DNA of 47,661 nucleotides from Fibrobacter sp. Its GTDB lineage: Bacteria > Fibrobacterota > Fibrobacteria > Fibrobacterales > Fibrobacteraceae. The DNA lies in NCBI GenBank assembly GCA_017520105.1, contig JAFWRL010000084.1, positions 1-47,661 on the forward strand, read 5' to 3'. The position numbers and the translations under genes were made by a program. The notes below the pieces were generated by a model. The model was not told the origin of the DNA. It worked only from the letters and a program-made list of their open reading frames with translations, and ran no database searches. Positions within the stretch are counted from its first letter, which is position 1. Every line of letters begins with the position of its first letter. Positions 9,537 through 18,176 of the stretch are shown piece after piece.

Positions 9537-11375
9537 TTATTTTTCAACTTGCCCCACAAAACTAGATATACCTAATTCCGTAATCGTTTGCGCATATTTT
9601 TTATATAAAAATGCATTTACAGTTTCTGCATCGTCCATTTGCAAAACCGTCAAAGCCGTATCACGGACATCTTCAAAGTTGATAGAACGTATAATTTTCT
9701 TCGTGGTCATGACGCTCCACGGCGTCATGGACAGTTCATCGACACCGAGCCCCACCAGCAAAAGCACGCTCATCGGGTCTGCGCTCATTTCACCGCAAAC
9801 CGCCACAGGGATTCCTTCGCGGTGCGCAGCAACCACGGTCTGGTAAATCATGCTGAGCACAGACGGGTGGTGCGGCTGGAACATATCCGTAATCAGTTCG
9901 TTCGTGCGATCGACAGCCAACGTAAACTGAATCAAGTCGTTCGTCCCAAGGCTAAAGAAGTCCACTTCCTTAGCAAGTTTATCTACAATCATCACGGCCG
10001 CAGGCACTTCAATCATCGCGCCCACCTTCACCACGGCAGGCTTGTGCCCCTCGTCTTCGAGCTGTTTGCGCGCCTTGGCAATACACGCCTTCGCGCGGCG
10101 CAATTCGCTCATGCTCGAAATCATCGGAAGCAAGATACGCAAGTTTCCCTGCGTATTGGCAAGCAAAAGTGCACGGAGTTGCGTAATGAAAACATCTTCG
10201 CGGTCCAGGCACACGCGGATGGAGCGCCATCCCATGAACGGGTTGGATTCGTTCACCGCCGATATACCGCTGACGAGCTTGTCCCCGCCCGCATCGAGCG
10301 TACGGATGACCACCGGGTAAGGAGCCATCGTTTCAAGGATATGCCTATAGGCACTTTCCTGTTCCGACTGCGTCGGAGCGTCTTTCTTGAGGAACAAAAA
10401 TTCCGAACGGTAAAGGCCGATACCCGTCGCGCCAAAATCCTTCACCTTGTCCGCCTCGTTCGGAAGTTCGATGTTCGCGTGCAGCACAATGTACTTGCCA
10501 TCGCGCGTCATCGGCTCCAGCTGGCGCATCGTAAAAAGTTCACGGCGTTGGCGCTCGAAAACTTCCTGACGTTCACGGAACTTGCGGACATCGTCGTCAT
10601 TCGGATTGATGATGACCTTGCCGTGCGAACCATCAACAATAATCGTATCGCCGTTTTTCACAAGGGCGGCGACATTGCGAAGACCAGCCACCGCAGGAAT
10701 CTGCAGCGCCTTCGCCAAAATGGCGACATGGCTTGTACGGCCACCCGTATCCATCACGATGGCGTTCACCTGTCCAGGCTTGAGCGTCATCAAAAAACTA
10801 GGAACAAACTCATGCGCAACAAGGACAATGCCTTTTTCGTCAGCCACGTCCTCCAATACCGGTCCGGAGTCATCCATGGCCGACATCAGGCGGTTGTACA
10901 AGTCCCTCAAGTCCGCCGCCTTGTCACGCATGGCAAGGGAATTGATTTTCTCGAACTTTTCGATGTAGGCGCCAAAAACTACATGGACTGCCCACTTCGC
11001 ATTCTTACGTTTTTTCTTGATCTTGTCGAGAACTCCATTGACGAGTCCCGGATCCTGCAAGATCATCAGGTGGGTCGCAAAAATCAGGCTGTCCTTGACG
11101 CCAGCCCTGCTCTCCGAAATTTCCTTTATCTGGGCGATTTCTTTCGCCGTCTTGGTGACGGCCTTCAAGAACATCTGCTCTTCAGCAGCAAGCCTGCTCT
11201 CCGGGAGAGTCTCCTCGACTACAGAAAACTCGCGGTTTGCAATAGGGAACACCGTTCCCATGGCAAAACCAGGAGACGAAGGAACACCGACAAGTACCGT
11301 CCTCGGAGATTTCCGAGACGCCCCGTCAGCAGACTTCTTCGCATATTCAGCAGGGTTCTTCGTTGAAGTGGTCAT
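9537..11375 (-). CDS. ptsI: PTS Enzyme I (PEP-protein phosphotransferase)
   Basis: Enzyme I takes phosphate from phosphoenolpyruvate onto a His and passes it to HPr. The phospho-His lies in MDTGGRTSHVAILAKAL, and the PEP-binding barrel shows GIGLYRSEFLFL, VKVGAMIEVPAAVM, FFSLGTNDLIQFTLAVDR and the catalytic Cys in VAVCGEMSADP. I chose ATG at 11375, giving 612 residues; the longer frame would add a Ser/Lys-rich stretch overlapping more of ptsH. Even so there are ~25 extra residues before VGVPSSPGFAMG. The chosen start lies 29 bp inside the 3' end of ptsH, so the two are translationally coupled. No PTS permease (EIIB/EIIC) is seen in the window, so a regulatory PTS role is possible. Confidence 0.93.
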   Translation of the reverse strand: MTTSTKNPAEYAKKSADGASRKSPRTVLVGVPSSPGFAMGTVFPIANREFSVVEETLPESRLAAEEQMFLKAVTKTAKEIAQIKEISESRAGVKDSLIFATHLMILQDPGLVNGVLDKIKKKRKNAKWAVHVVFGAYIEKFEKINSLAMRDKAADLRDLYNRLMSAMDDSGPVLEDVADEKGIVLVAHEFVPSFLMTLKPGQVNAIVMDTGGRTSHVAILAKALQIPAVAGLRNVAALVKNGDTIIVDGSHGKVIINPNDDDVRKFRERQEVFERQRRELFTMRQLEPMTRDGKYIVLHANIELPNEADKVKDFGATGIGLYRSEFLFLKKDAPTQSEQESAYRHILETMAPYPVVIRTLDAGGDKLVSGISAVNESNPFMGWRSIRVCLDREDVFITQLRALLLANTQGNLRILLPMISSMSELRRAKACIAKARKQLEDEGHKPAVVKVGAMIEVPAAVMIVDKLAKEVDFFSLGTNDLIQFTLAVDRTNELITDMFQPHHPSVLSMIYQTVVAAHREGIPVAVCGEMSADPMSVLLLVGLGVDELSMTPWSVMTTKKIIRSINFEDVRDTALTVLQMDDAETVNAFLYKKYAQTITELGISSFVGQVEK

Positions 11376-11619
11376 CAAAAAGTTTTTCCAACTGCTGGAC
11401 GACGATTTCCTCATCTTCGCCGTCGATTTCGAACTTGACTTCGGAACCCGCCGGGATAGCAAGCATCATCACGTTAAGGATGCTCTTCGCATTGGCCCTC
11501 GAACCATCAAACACAATGGATACATCACTTCTTGCCTGACCCGTGATATCAACAATCATACCGGCCGGACGAGCGTGAATGCCCAGTTTGTTGGAAACAG
11601 TAAATATCTTAGTAATCAT
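11347..11619 (-). CDS. ptsH: Phosphocarrier protein HPr
   Basis: A 90-residue HPr, the small carrier between Enzyme I and its targets. The active His is in NKLGIHARPAG and the regulatory Ser in NAKSILNVMMLA. I chose the ATG at 11619 rather than the TTG one codon earlier because it places these at the canonical His15 and Ser46 and has AGGGA upstream. The conserved Ser46 context is compatible with control by an HPr kinase/phosphorylase, but no hprK is in the window. It follows mlaD by 11 bp and overlaps ptsI. An unusual Cys ends the protein. Confidence 0.95.
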   Translation of the reverse strand: MITKIFTVSNKLGIHARPAGMIVDITGQARSDVSIVFDGSRANAKSILNVMMLAIPAGSEVKFEIDGEDEEIVVQQLEKLFDDHFNEEPC

Positions 11620-11630
11620 CAATCCATCCC

Positions 11631-12551
11631 TTAGAAGAAATCTACGTTAATATCAAGGCCATCCTGTAGGATGATTCTGAACAGGCTGTCAGCCGAATGC
11701 ACCGTTTTGACAAGATCGTCATGCAACGTTCTGTCGTTCAGCAAGATGCCCACGGTATTGTCCTTGGAGTCCATCTTGGCTTGCACCTTCGCAATCAGCC
11801 CATCCAAATGCTTGGTCACGCCCTCCAGTTCCGAAATCAGCTGGTTCGCGTTCCCCATAACTTTGTCGGTCCCCGCAAAGAGGCCGTCGATCGGTCCCTT
11901 GACGCCATCGACAAGCTCGTTCACCTTGACCGTCACCTTGTTCAGGTTCGCAAGGCTCTTCTTGAGTTGAGGATCGGTCGTTACCACAAGATTCGTCAAA
12001 CGGTCTTCAAGACCTTCCGCCTTCACGAGGAGCGTCCTGAAGCGGTCCTGGAATTCCGGATTGGCGATAGTCCCGTTCAAAGCCGTCTTGACCGCTTCGA
12101 GCAAGACCTTCGTCGAGTCGCAAACTTCGCCCGCTAGCCCGAGCGCCTCGGCAATGCCGGCATCGAACTGGCCCGTAATCGTATCGCCAGGCACAAAATA
12201 CTCGTTCGCATCACCAAGAATCATGCCGATTTGGCGTTCGCCCATGATACCGATGTTCTGCACGCGGATTTCGGAATCCTTCGGGATTTTCACATCCGAC
12301 TTGAGCCTAATCGTCACCACGACACGATGGCCCGAAAGTTCGATGGATTCCACGCGGCCAAGCTTTACGCCATTGATCTTGACCGGGTCATCCAGAACTA
12401 GTGTACTCACCTGCGTAAATCGCAAATGATAAACGTCAAAGGTTTCGCGCAGATCCTTTTCGTTCAGAAAGAACATGCCAAATATCAAGATGAAAATGGC
12501 TAAAAGAACGACAAGACCTACAGAAAAGTATAGAGCAGTATTCTTTTTCAT
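11631..12551 (-). CDS. mlaD: MlaD/MCE-family substrate-binding protein
   Basis: A 306-residue protein with one N-terminal membrane anchor (residues ~7-29) followed by an MCE domain (about residues 38-120: FTQVSTLVLDDPVKINGVKLGRV, then VQNIGIMGERQIGMILG). The rest is helical with repeated Leu/Val/Asp positions, as expected of the MCE helical tail. Mla-type MCE proteins bind phospholipids in the periplasm and work with an ABC importer (MlaE/MlaF), which is not in this window. It is the apparent first gene of the mlaD-ptsH-ptsI-slt-eamA run, with a 105 bp gap to trmH that likely holds a promoter. The gene symbol is by family only. Confidence 0.85.
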   Translation of the reverse strand: MKKNTALYFSVGLVVLLAIFILIFGMFFLNEKDLRETFDVYHLRFTQVSTLVLDDPVKINGVKLGRVESIELSGHRVVVTIRLKSDVKIPKDSEIRVQNIGIMGERQIGMILGDANEYFVPGDTITGQFDAGIAEALGLAGEVCDSTKVLLEAVKTALNGTIANPEFQDRFRTLLVKAEGLEDRLTNLVVTTDPQLKKSLANLNKVTVKVNELVDGVKGPIDGLFAGTDKVMGNANQLISELEGVTKHLDGLIAKVQAKMDSKDNTVGILLNDRTLHDDLVKTVHSADSLFRIILQDGLDINVDFF

Positions 12552-12656
12552 TGCACTAGCTAATCTAGCATATTTTATCTTCGTTCAAAGTTCGATTTTA
12601 CTAGTTACTAGGCTTTTTAGCGGCTGTTTTGAAACCCATTTCGCCTCTCGTCTAAA

Positions 12657-13313
12657 CTACTCCCCGATGCGGGTAATGGGGCTGTTCGTCTCGATGCCGT
12701 TTACATGGCGGTCGAGCCAGTCGAGCAAGAGGGCATCCCTTTCGGCCTGCGGGAGCGCAAACTTCTCACGCCCCTCTTTCTGCATGAACACGTCAAGATA
12801 GGTCATCAGGACGCCCCCGGCGACAGACACGTTCATGGATTCGGTAATGCCGTACTGCGGCAGCTTGAATTCGTAATCGGCATGCGCGAGCGTATCCGGG
12901 TGATTCCCGTGGAACTCACTGCCCAGATAAAACGCCATTGGCTGGCTCAAATCAAGGTCCAGAACGGAGTTGGTGGTGTTCGTGCTCGCCACAGCAATCT
13001 TGTACCCCTTTTCGCGGAGCTTTTCCATACAAAGCATGCGCTTCTTGTACAGATAAATGCTCATCCACTTGTACGAACCCTTTAGAATGGACTTGTTCAC
13101 ACTGTAGGCGTTGTCCTCTTCAATCACATGTACATCCTGAAGCCCGAAAACTTCCGCCGTGCGGATGACCGCAGAAATGTTGTGCGGGTCAAACAGGTCT
13201 TCAAGCACCATGCAAAAATGACGCGTGCGGCGGTTAACTACAGAAGTAAGCAACTCGCGGCGTCTTTCCGTAACGCGCGCAAGCAGTGATTCCAAATCCC
13301 TCGGTTCACTCAT
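12657..13313 (-). CDS. trmH: tRNA/rRNA 2'-O-methyltransferase, TrmH-like
   Basis: A 218-residue SPOUT-class methyltransferase. The three SPOUT motifs are visible: LEDLFDPHNISAVIRTAEVFG near the N-terminus, MAFYLGSEFHGNHPDTLAHADY, and the knot-forming LPQYGITESMNVSVAGGVLM. The order and short N-terminal extension match TrmH, which methylates the ribose of G18 in tRNA with S-adenosylmethionine, better than RlmB. The motif Arg is in IRTAE and the Asn/Ser pair in SMNVS. The start overlaps the end of the upstream secreted-protein gene by 8 bp, so it belongs to that operon. Target assignment to tRNA rather than rRNA is by similarity. Confidence 0.85.
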   Translation of the reverse strand: MSEPRDLESLLARVTERRRELLTSVVNRRTRHFCMVLEDLFDPHNISAVIRTAEVFGLQDVHVIEEDNAYSVNKSILKGSYKWMSIYLYKKRMLCMEKLREKGYKIAVASTNTTNSVLDLDLSQPMAFYLGSEFHGNHPDTLAHADYEFKLPQYGITESMNVSVAGGVLMTYLDVFMQKEGREKFALPQAERDALLLDWLDRHVNGIETNSPITRIGE

Positions 13314-14547
13314 TATTTGAATCCTTTTTTATAGTAATATTTGCCTTGAAATCGGCAGTATCGACGGGCGGCATAGGCGCTGCAGAGTCTTTAGTTTGTA
13401 CAGAATCTACAACCGTTTCAACAGCAGTTCTCGCAGAAACCGGTTCAGAGACAGGAACAACCACAGCATCTACAAAACCTGCAGAATCCATTTTCGCCGT
13501 AGAATCGACGATGACCACATGCTGCTTGGGTTCAGGAGCGCTCACCCGTCTAGGAGGCTTGTTCAGTTCCAACAGTTTGCGTTCGACACGTATAGCATCC
13601 CCGAGGTTCCACGGGCCGCCAGCAACCACACCGTTAAATTCCGCCAAGTGGCGCTCATTTTCCGGAGTATGCAATCTCTTGTCCTTCGTGATAGGCTTCT
13701 TGTTTCCGCCAAAGTACATTTTCGACGCTTTCTTGATATCGCCCACGATGCCGTCGATTTTAGAATTGACAACGCTCTTGAACACGCGCAACTGCATAAT
13801 GGAATTCAGCACGGAATTGGACGGGAACACAATCGCCTTGAGTTTGTACTTAAGCGTCCGCGGAGCAACCAAATCCATGTCCAAGTAGGCAATCGCAGTC
13901 CCCTTCAACGACCACTTCAGAATCTGCGCATAGCCATAGCCAAAGAACATGTTGCGCAGCGCAGGCTTTGCCCCCGCACTATCCTGCAGCGCCCAGTAAA
14001 AATCGCCCGAAAGGCCATGACCGTTGCCGCCGGAGAAATAGCGGCGGTCGCGGGAGGTGTACTGCAACGTATAGTCCGTTTCCAGGTAGGCGTTGACGAG
14101 GTCCGCCGTAAAAGGCATATTGTCGAACAAGTACGTAATCTCGTTCACTTCGAGCGGAATTGTCCCCTCGTTTTCGTAAACCGCCCTGTACTGGCGCCCG
14201 AGACGCAAGAATACATCCACCATCATGGGCGCCTTGAAATCCGTCGGGAACCCGCGCTTCACGATTTCCTTGTAAGGCGCACAAAATTCCTCGTTGTAAT
14301 CGACCTTCGGCCACAGCTTGAGTTCCTCGCCCGTGCAGGCCTCGTACTTGATATCGAGGCACTTGTTCATGCCCGAACAGAACGCACGCATGTCATCGGC
14401 CTTGTTTTTGACCTTCATCAAGAGCTGCTTGCGGGTCACCTCCGATGCAGGGACACTCGTAGTGGCATAAGACAGGGAAGAACCCAGTGCGAGCACAACA
14501 GCAAGGCACACGCTCAAAAAAGACGAACGTATAATCTCGCATCGCAT
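13306..14547 (-). CDS. Secreted protein of unknown function
   Basis: I do not recognise this 413-residue protein. It begins with a clear signal peptide (SFLSVCLAVVLALGSSLSYATT) and has a strong GGAGG site 8 bases before ATG at 14547. The mature part has several Cys (CSGMNKCLDIKYEACTG), possibly forming disulfides in the periplasm, then a mixed alpha/beta region and a Gly/Asn-rich patch (RRYFSGGNGHGLSGDFYWAL). The last ~100 residues are low-complexity, rich in Pro, Val, Ser and Lys, suggesting a disordered tail. It sits between the M16-like lipoprotein gene (27 bp away) and trmH (8 bp overlap), so it is probably expressed with an envelope-located partner. Confidence 0.75.
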   Translation of the reverse strand: MRCEIIRSSFLSVCLAVVLALGSSLSYATTSVPASEVTRKQLLMKVKNKADDMRAFCSGMNKCLDIKYEACTGEELKLWPKVDYNEEFCAPYKEIVKRGFPTDFKAPMMVDVFLRLGRQYRAVYENEGTIPLEVNEITYLFDNMPFTADLVNAYLETDYTLQYTSRDRRYFSGGNGHGLSGDFYWALQDSAGAKPALRNMFFGYGYAQILKWSLKGTAIAYLDMDLVAPRTLKYKLKAIVFPSNSVLNSIMQLRVFKSVVNSKIDGIVGDIKKASKMYFGGNKKPITKDKRLHTPENERHLAEFNGVVAGGPWNLGDAIRVERKLLELNKPPRRVSAPEPKQHVVIVDSTAKMDSAGFVDAVVVPVSEPVSARTAVETVVDSVQTKDSAAPMPPVDTADFKANITIKKDSNNE

Positions 14548-14574
14548 AAGGCATACCTCCTTTTTGGCTTAGGG

Positions 14575-16092
14575 TTACCTGAACTCCAGGCTGTCCAAAG
14601 GAATCACGGTAAACGGTTTCAAGGAATCGAACATGGAGACAGGGCCGACAATCGAAATCGTCATCTTGTCCTTATCAAAATACTTAGCTATCATCGCCTT
14701 GACCTGTTCCGCCGTCACCGCATTGATTTGCGTCACATAATCCAGGTAATGGTTGTCCGACTTGCCCAAAAGTTCGCCCTTCGCAAAGATAGTCGCCGTC
14801 GAGGACGGAGAATCGAACAGGCTAGGCAAACTCTCGACCAGGGACTTTTTCGCCTGCGACAGTTCCTCCACCGTAGGCCCGTCTTTCGCAAGCTTTTCCA
14901 CTTCCTCGAAAATGAGCTTCATGGCAAAACCGACCGTCTCGACTTTGGTCTGGAGGGCAATCGTCGTCATCGCCGTATCGCGGTAGTCGTTGCCGACCGT
15001 GCTATACACGCTATACGCAAGACCCTCGTCGCTACGGACACGGTTCATGAGCCTGGAACTGAAGCTACCGCCGCCCAAGATGAAACTGGCAACCGCAGTC
15101 GGGTAGTAATCGGGGTGCGGGCGCTTGACGAACGGCTGGTTCATGGTGATGTTCGCCTGCGTGATATCCTTATCGACCACATACACGCCGGGCTTGCGGG
15201 CAAACGAGAGCGGAACCGGCGCAGACTTTTCATCCTCCGAAGGCTCGACCTTCCAGCCCGCGAAGAAATTCTTGAGCATCGTCACGGCAGAATCGCGGTT
15301 CACGTTCCCCGCTAGCGCAAAAACGATACGTTTCGACGAGAACACGCCCTTCGCGAGGCGCTTTACGTCGGCGGCAGTCACCGCCTTATACTCTGTCGCG
15401 TTCGCATTCCAAAGCCTCGGGTTCGGCGCATAATTCACCTTCGACTTGAGCGCCGAAAGCACCTTGGCCGGCGTCTCGTGACGGCGTTCGTAAGACGTCA
15501 CGAAGTTCGCCTTCACGATTTCGAGCTGAGTCTTGTCAAACGACGGATCCGTAAGCACCTTCCGTGCCAGTTCGAGCATCTCCGGGAAGTACATCGAAAG
15601 GCAGTTGATGTCGAAAGCCGAAAGATACGTGCCCACGCTCGTCGAAATTGACGAACTCACGAATTCCAAAGAATCTTCAAGCGCATGAGCCGTAATCCCG
15701 CCGCCGCCGCCACGACGAATCATGGAACCGACCATTTCAAAGGCCGCCTCGTCCTTGAGCACCAAAGGCAAGTTGCTCTCTTCGAAATAGACGGAAAAAT
15801 CCACAAGCGGAAGCGTCGTGTCGCTCACAATGTAGCCGGTAATCCCGTCCGCGATCTGCACACGGAAATCCTTCGGATACGGCGCCACGTACTTGTATTC
15901 CGGGAATTCAATCTTGCTGTAATGTTCCGGCAAGGCGGCAGTCTCTACCAGCGAACTGGAACTTTCCGCCTCGGCAGGGAAAAAGTCCGGTGTATGCTTG
16001 ACATGGGACGACTTTTTCGGCATCATCGAACACGATGTCAAAACCACCAAGGCCGCACAGAAGGCGGCAGAAATCACATATTTCGTTTTCAT
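14575..16092 (-). CDS. M16-family peptidase homologue, lipoprotein, zinc motif absent
   Basis: A 505-residue protein with a lipoprotein signal (AALVVLTSCSMM; lipidated Cys at the TSC site), so it is probably anchored in the outer or inner membrane facing the periplasm. The body shows the two-lobed M16 (insulinase/processing peptidase) fold: FKGGGG-like glycines, GTYLSAFDINCLSMYFPEMLEL, then RVRSDEGLAYSVYSTVGN and the C-terminal AKKSLVESLPSLFDS. The expected HxxEH zinc motif near residue 112 is replaced by AFEMVGSM. Many M16 systems pair an active subunit with an inactive one, so this is probably the non-catalytic partner. No active M16 partner is encoded next to it. Confidence 0.85.
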   Translation of the reverse strand: MKTKYVISAAFCAALVVLTSCSMMPKKSSHVKHTPDFFPAEAESSSSLVETAALPEHYSKIEFPEYKYVAPYPKDFRVQIADGITGYIVSDTTLPLVDFSVYFEESNLPLVLKDEAAFEMVGSMIRRGGGGGITAHALEDSLEFVSSSISTSVGTYLSAFDINCLSMYFPEMLELARKVLTDPSFDKTQLEIVKANFVTSYERRHETPAKVLSALKSKVNYAPNPRLWNANATEYKAVTAADVKRLAKGVFSSKRIVFALAGNVNRDSAVTMLKNFFAGWKVEPSEDEKSAPVPLSFARKPGVYVVDKDITQANITMNQPFVKRPHPDYYPTAVASFILGGGSFSSRLMNRVRSDEGLAYSVYSTVGNDYRDTAMTTIALQTKVETVGFAMKLIFEEVEKLAKDGPTVEELSQAKKSLVESLPSLFDSPSSTATIFAKGELLGKSDNHYLDYVTQINAVTAEQVKAMIAKYFDKDKMTISIVGPVSMFDSLKPFTVIPLDSLEFR

Positions 16093-16193
16093 CCATTAGA
16101 AAATAGTAAACTAAAATGAAACATTCCAACCTAGACCAATGATTTTAAGGTTTATCGTTCCACATTCCGGATTTTGACGTATATTAGTAACTG

Positions 16194-16282
16194 AGCCTTC
16201 CTAGTGGTCACAACACGCGAAGTAAGTCACCTCCGGCTTCCGCACGGTTCTCCAGTCGAGACACAGAACCACCAGGAAGGCT
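16194..16282. ncRNA. Strong imperfect hairpin: candidate small RNA or leader RNA
   Basis: Positions 16194-16208 pair with 16268-16282 over 15 positions with a single A.C mismatch (A16203 with C16273). The 59-base interior can form a second helix (GCGAAG with CTTCCGC, one bulged C). On the plus strand the element is followed by a terminator at 16301-16335 and preceded by TATATT at 16180, giving an RNA of about 140 nt. On the minus strand it would lie in the 5' leader of the M16-like gene that starts at 16092. It lacks the conserved SRP tetraloop block and is too short for 6S RNA. The family is unknown and the strand unresolved. Confidence 0.45.
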
Positions 16283-16300
16283 TCTTCAATCCCTCCTATG

Positions 16301-16335
16301 AAAAAGGCCCGGCGCGGATGCACCGGGTCTTTTTT
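16301..16335 (+). terminator. Bidirectional Rho-independent terminator
   Basis: A 7 bp GC stem (GGCCCGG at 16306-16312, CCGGGTC at 16323-16329, one G-U pair) has AAAAA on its left and TTTTTT on its right. On the plus strand it would end the candidate small RNA; on the minus strand it would end the transcript of the small peptide gene at 16363. Confidence 0.75.
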
Positions 16336-16362
16336 AGTCGCAATAGATGAATCTGTTAAAGA

Positions 16363-16515
16363 TTATAGAAGTTGGCCGTTGTGTGTCGGAAGATTTGGAT
16401 TGAAGGGATCGCTGTTATTCACAGGCACATCATCGCAATTACTTTCGCACAGCAGGCGATTTTCATAGTCCATTTCGACAACTTCCATTTCGGGAGCCAT
16501 ATATTCTTTTTTCAT
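16363..16515 (-). CDS. 50-residue peptide with MKKEYxxPxxExxE leader-like start
   Basis: I chose the ATG at 16515, which has GGAA 8 bases upstream, over an upstream ATG at 16557 that overlaps the preceding stop and has no ribosome site. The peptide starts MKKEYMAPEMEVVEM, then NRLLCESNCDD and a hydrophilic Asn/Pro-rich C-terminus. Short peptides with this MKKEY-x-P-x-x-E-x-x-E layout are frequent in Bacteroidota and Fibrobacterota and resemble leader regions of ribosomally made modified peptides; no maturase is encoded nearby. It lies 41 bp downstream of the secreted-protein gene and probably shares its transcript. Function unknown. Confidence 0.6.
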   Translation of the reverse strand: MKKEYMAPEMEVVEMDYENRLLCESNCDDVPVNNSDPFNPNLPTHNGQLL

Positions 16516-16556
16516 TGGTGTTTCCTTTTTTTGATTGTTAAATTCTTTTTGACCCA

Positions 16557-18176
16557 TTACTTCATGAGCACTTTCTTGCCGTAGTAAGCGCCACGGGCAT
16601 TATTCGTGCCATTCACGCGGCGACCCTTGAGGTCGTAAGTGTGTTTCATGCTGTTCATGCGCATTTCGCCGGTACGGGTGTTGAACTTGCCGATAACGGT
16701 CGTCTGGTTATTATCGCCTTCGACAGCAATATCCAACTCATCAGGAGTATTAACCGTCGGACGCAAGACGTAAGAAGCGTTTGCCGGAGCAAGCATCGAT
16801 GCACTTGTATTGACCAGATAGGCACGGAACGGGACAATGGAAGCGCCTTCGCCGACACGGACGAACTTGCCCAGATTTTCCCCTTCGGCGGCATAGCCGT
16901 AAGCGCAACCGCCATTGCAGCCCGTCAATTCAAGGTCATTCTCATTCCACGTTTTCTTTTCAAACATACCACGGAATGCCCAATCGCCATTGCTTGCATC
17001 AAACTCTGTCTTTGCCGGGGTTTTTACAAGCGTCGTAGCACCAGAAAATTCGAGAGTCGAAGCACCACTATTCAAACGAACGAGGTACGGCTTATAGGCT
17101 TCAAGCGAACCGTTGTCTTTACCGTTTTTCGCAGGGCAATAGCCGGCATCGTTATCGGTCGAGCAATAGACCACCTTCATATACAAAGTATTATTGGCCA
17201 CGCGGCTGAACTCAAGAATTTCGAGAGCGCCTTTAATGTTGTTTGTAGCAATACCGAACGGCAAAGCAATGGTCGAAGCGGCGTCTTTGCCATTGGCGGT
17301 GAACTTACGGTCAAAATAGACGGAATCTACAGCAATGCTAGAAGACAGCCCATACAAATCGTATGTGTTTTCCGGTTTCGGATCCCCTTCAATCAATGCC
17401 ACATTAGCCTTGTCTGCTGCTAAAACGGCTGAGAAACTAGTTAGAAGAGGCAGCACTTCTTGCTTAATCTTCGCACTTTCATCCGACGTGATTTGATTCA
17501 AAGCGACGACCAATGGAAGCATATTATTTATGTTCGAAATCAATTCATTGACTTTATCCTTATCCAAGCCCTTGACATTGTAAACCTGCATAGGGCCGAA
17601 ATCGTACGGTTCCTGGTTCACGGTCAATTCAAAGCTATTGATTTGTTCACCATCTGAAGTAGAACTAAAGACAATAGACAAGGCATTAAACCCTGTTACT
17701 TTCTTTGTGTCTTTAGCAAAAGAACTCGCACTGCAATAGTCATCCGTGCAGTTGTACAAGTCTAATTCAGACTGATATTTTTCCAAGATTTGAGTAACGG
17801 TGCTATTATCTACGCCCAGCGCCACCGCATTAATTCTGTTTCTTATCGACAGCGAGCCTTTCTCCAATTGGGCCCACGCTCCTGTTACACTTACCGTAGT
17901 AGCGAGAGCTTGTGGAGTGCAATGTATATTAATAGTATCCAAAAAAGCAGCACTTCCATCTCGGTAACGCAGTTTGAACGTTTTCAAGTCCGCCGGAATG
18001 GGCAACGTCTTCAAGCCACCAGTCTCGGGTATATCATAGTAGCATACACCTAAATCACCTAATTCTTCTCCATCGCCTTCAACGAATCCTAACTCTGTAG
18101 GACAGGTCGCCCATGATGAAGTAGCAAATGCAGCCATCAGTGAACACATAGAAATTGCATGAAATTTATTCTTCAC
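16557..18176 (-). CDS. Secreted protein with T9SS-like C-terminal tail
   Basis: A 539-residue protein with signal peptide (ISMCSLMAAFATSSWA). I do not recognise the large middle part, which contains many Cys in short hydrophilic loops (DLYNCTDDYCSASS, YCSTDNDAGYCPAK, GCNGGCAYGY) and probably folds into beta-rich domains stabilised by disulfides. The last ~30 residues (TYDLKGRRVNGTNNARGAYY...KKVLMK) match the beta-strand-turn-GxY-KK pattern of type IX secretion tails seen in Fibrobacter, so it is likely exported to the cell surface. The stop codon overlaps a possible ATG of the small-peptide frame. Its promoter probably lies in 18177-18250. Confidence 0.75.
   Translation of the reverse strand: MKNKFHAISMCSLMAAFATSSWATCPTELGFVEGDGEELGDLGVCYYDIPETGGLKTLPIPADLKTFKLRYRDGSAAFLDTINIHCTPQALATTVSVTGAWAQLEKGSLSIRNRINAVALGVDNSTVTQILEKYQSELDLYNCTDDYCSASSFAKDTKKVTGFNALSIVFSSTSDGEQINSFELTVNQEPYDFGPMQVYNVKGLDKDKVNELISNINNMLPLVVALNQITSDESAKIKQEVLPLLTSFSAVLAADKANVALIEGDPKPENTYDLYGLSSSIAVDSVYFDRKFTANGKDAASTIALPFGIATNNIKGALEILEFSRVANNTLYMKVVYCSTDNDAGYCPAKNGKDNGSLEAYKPYLVRLNSGASTLEFSGATTLVKTPAKTEFDASNGDWAFRGMFEKKTWNENDLELTGCNGGCAYGYAAEGENLGKFVRVGEGASIVPFRAYLVNTSASMLAPANASYVLRPTVNTPDELDIAVEGDNNQTTVIGKFNTRTGEMRMNSMKHTYDLKGRRVNGTNNARGAYYGKKVLMK

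Noticed and set aside
13396..15315. A 639-codon plus-strand open frame, and similar long antisense frames at 5085-6290, 7361-8905, 9639-11366 and 37572-39116
   Set aside because: Each lies opposite a well-supported gene. Their proteins are rich in Arg, His and Gln without domain patterns, as expected of antisense frames in this codon usage.
16194..16282. Identification of the hairpin as SRP RNA or 6S RNA
   Set aside because: The conserved SRP tetraloop and asymmetric-loop bases are not present on either strand, and the element is about half the length of 6S RNA.
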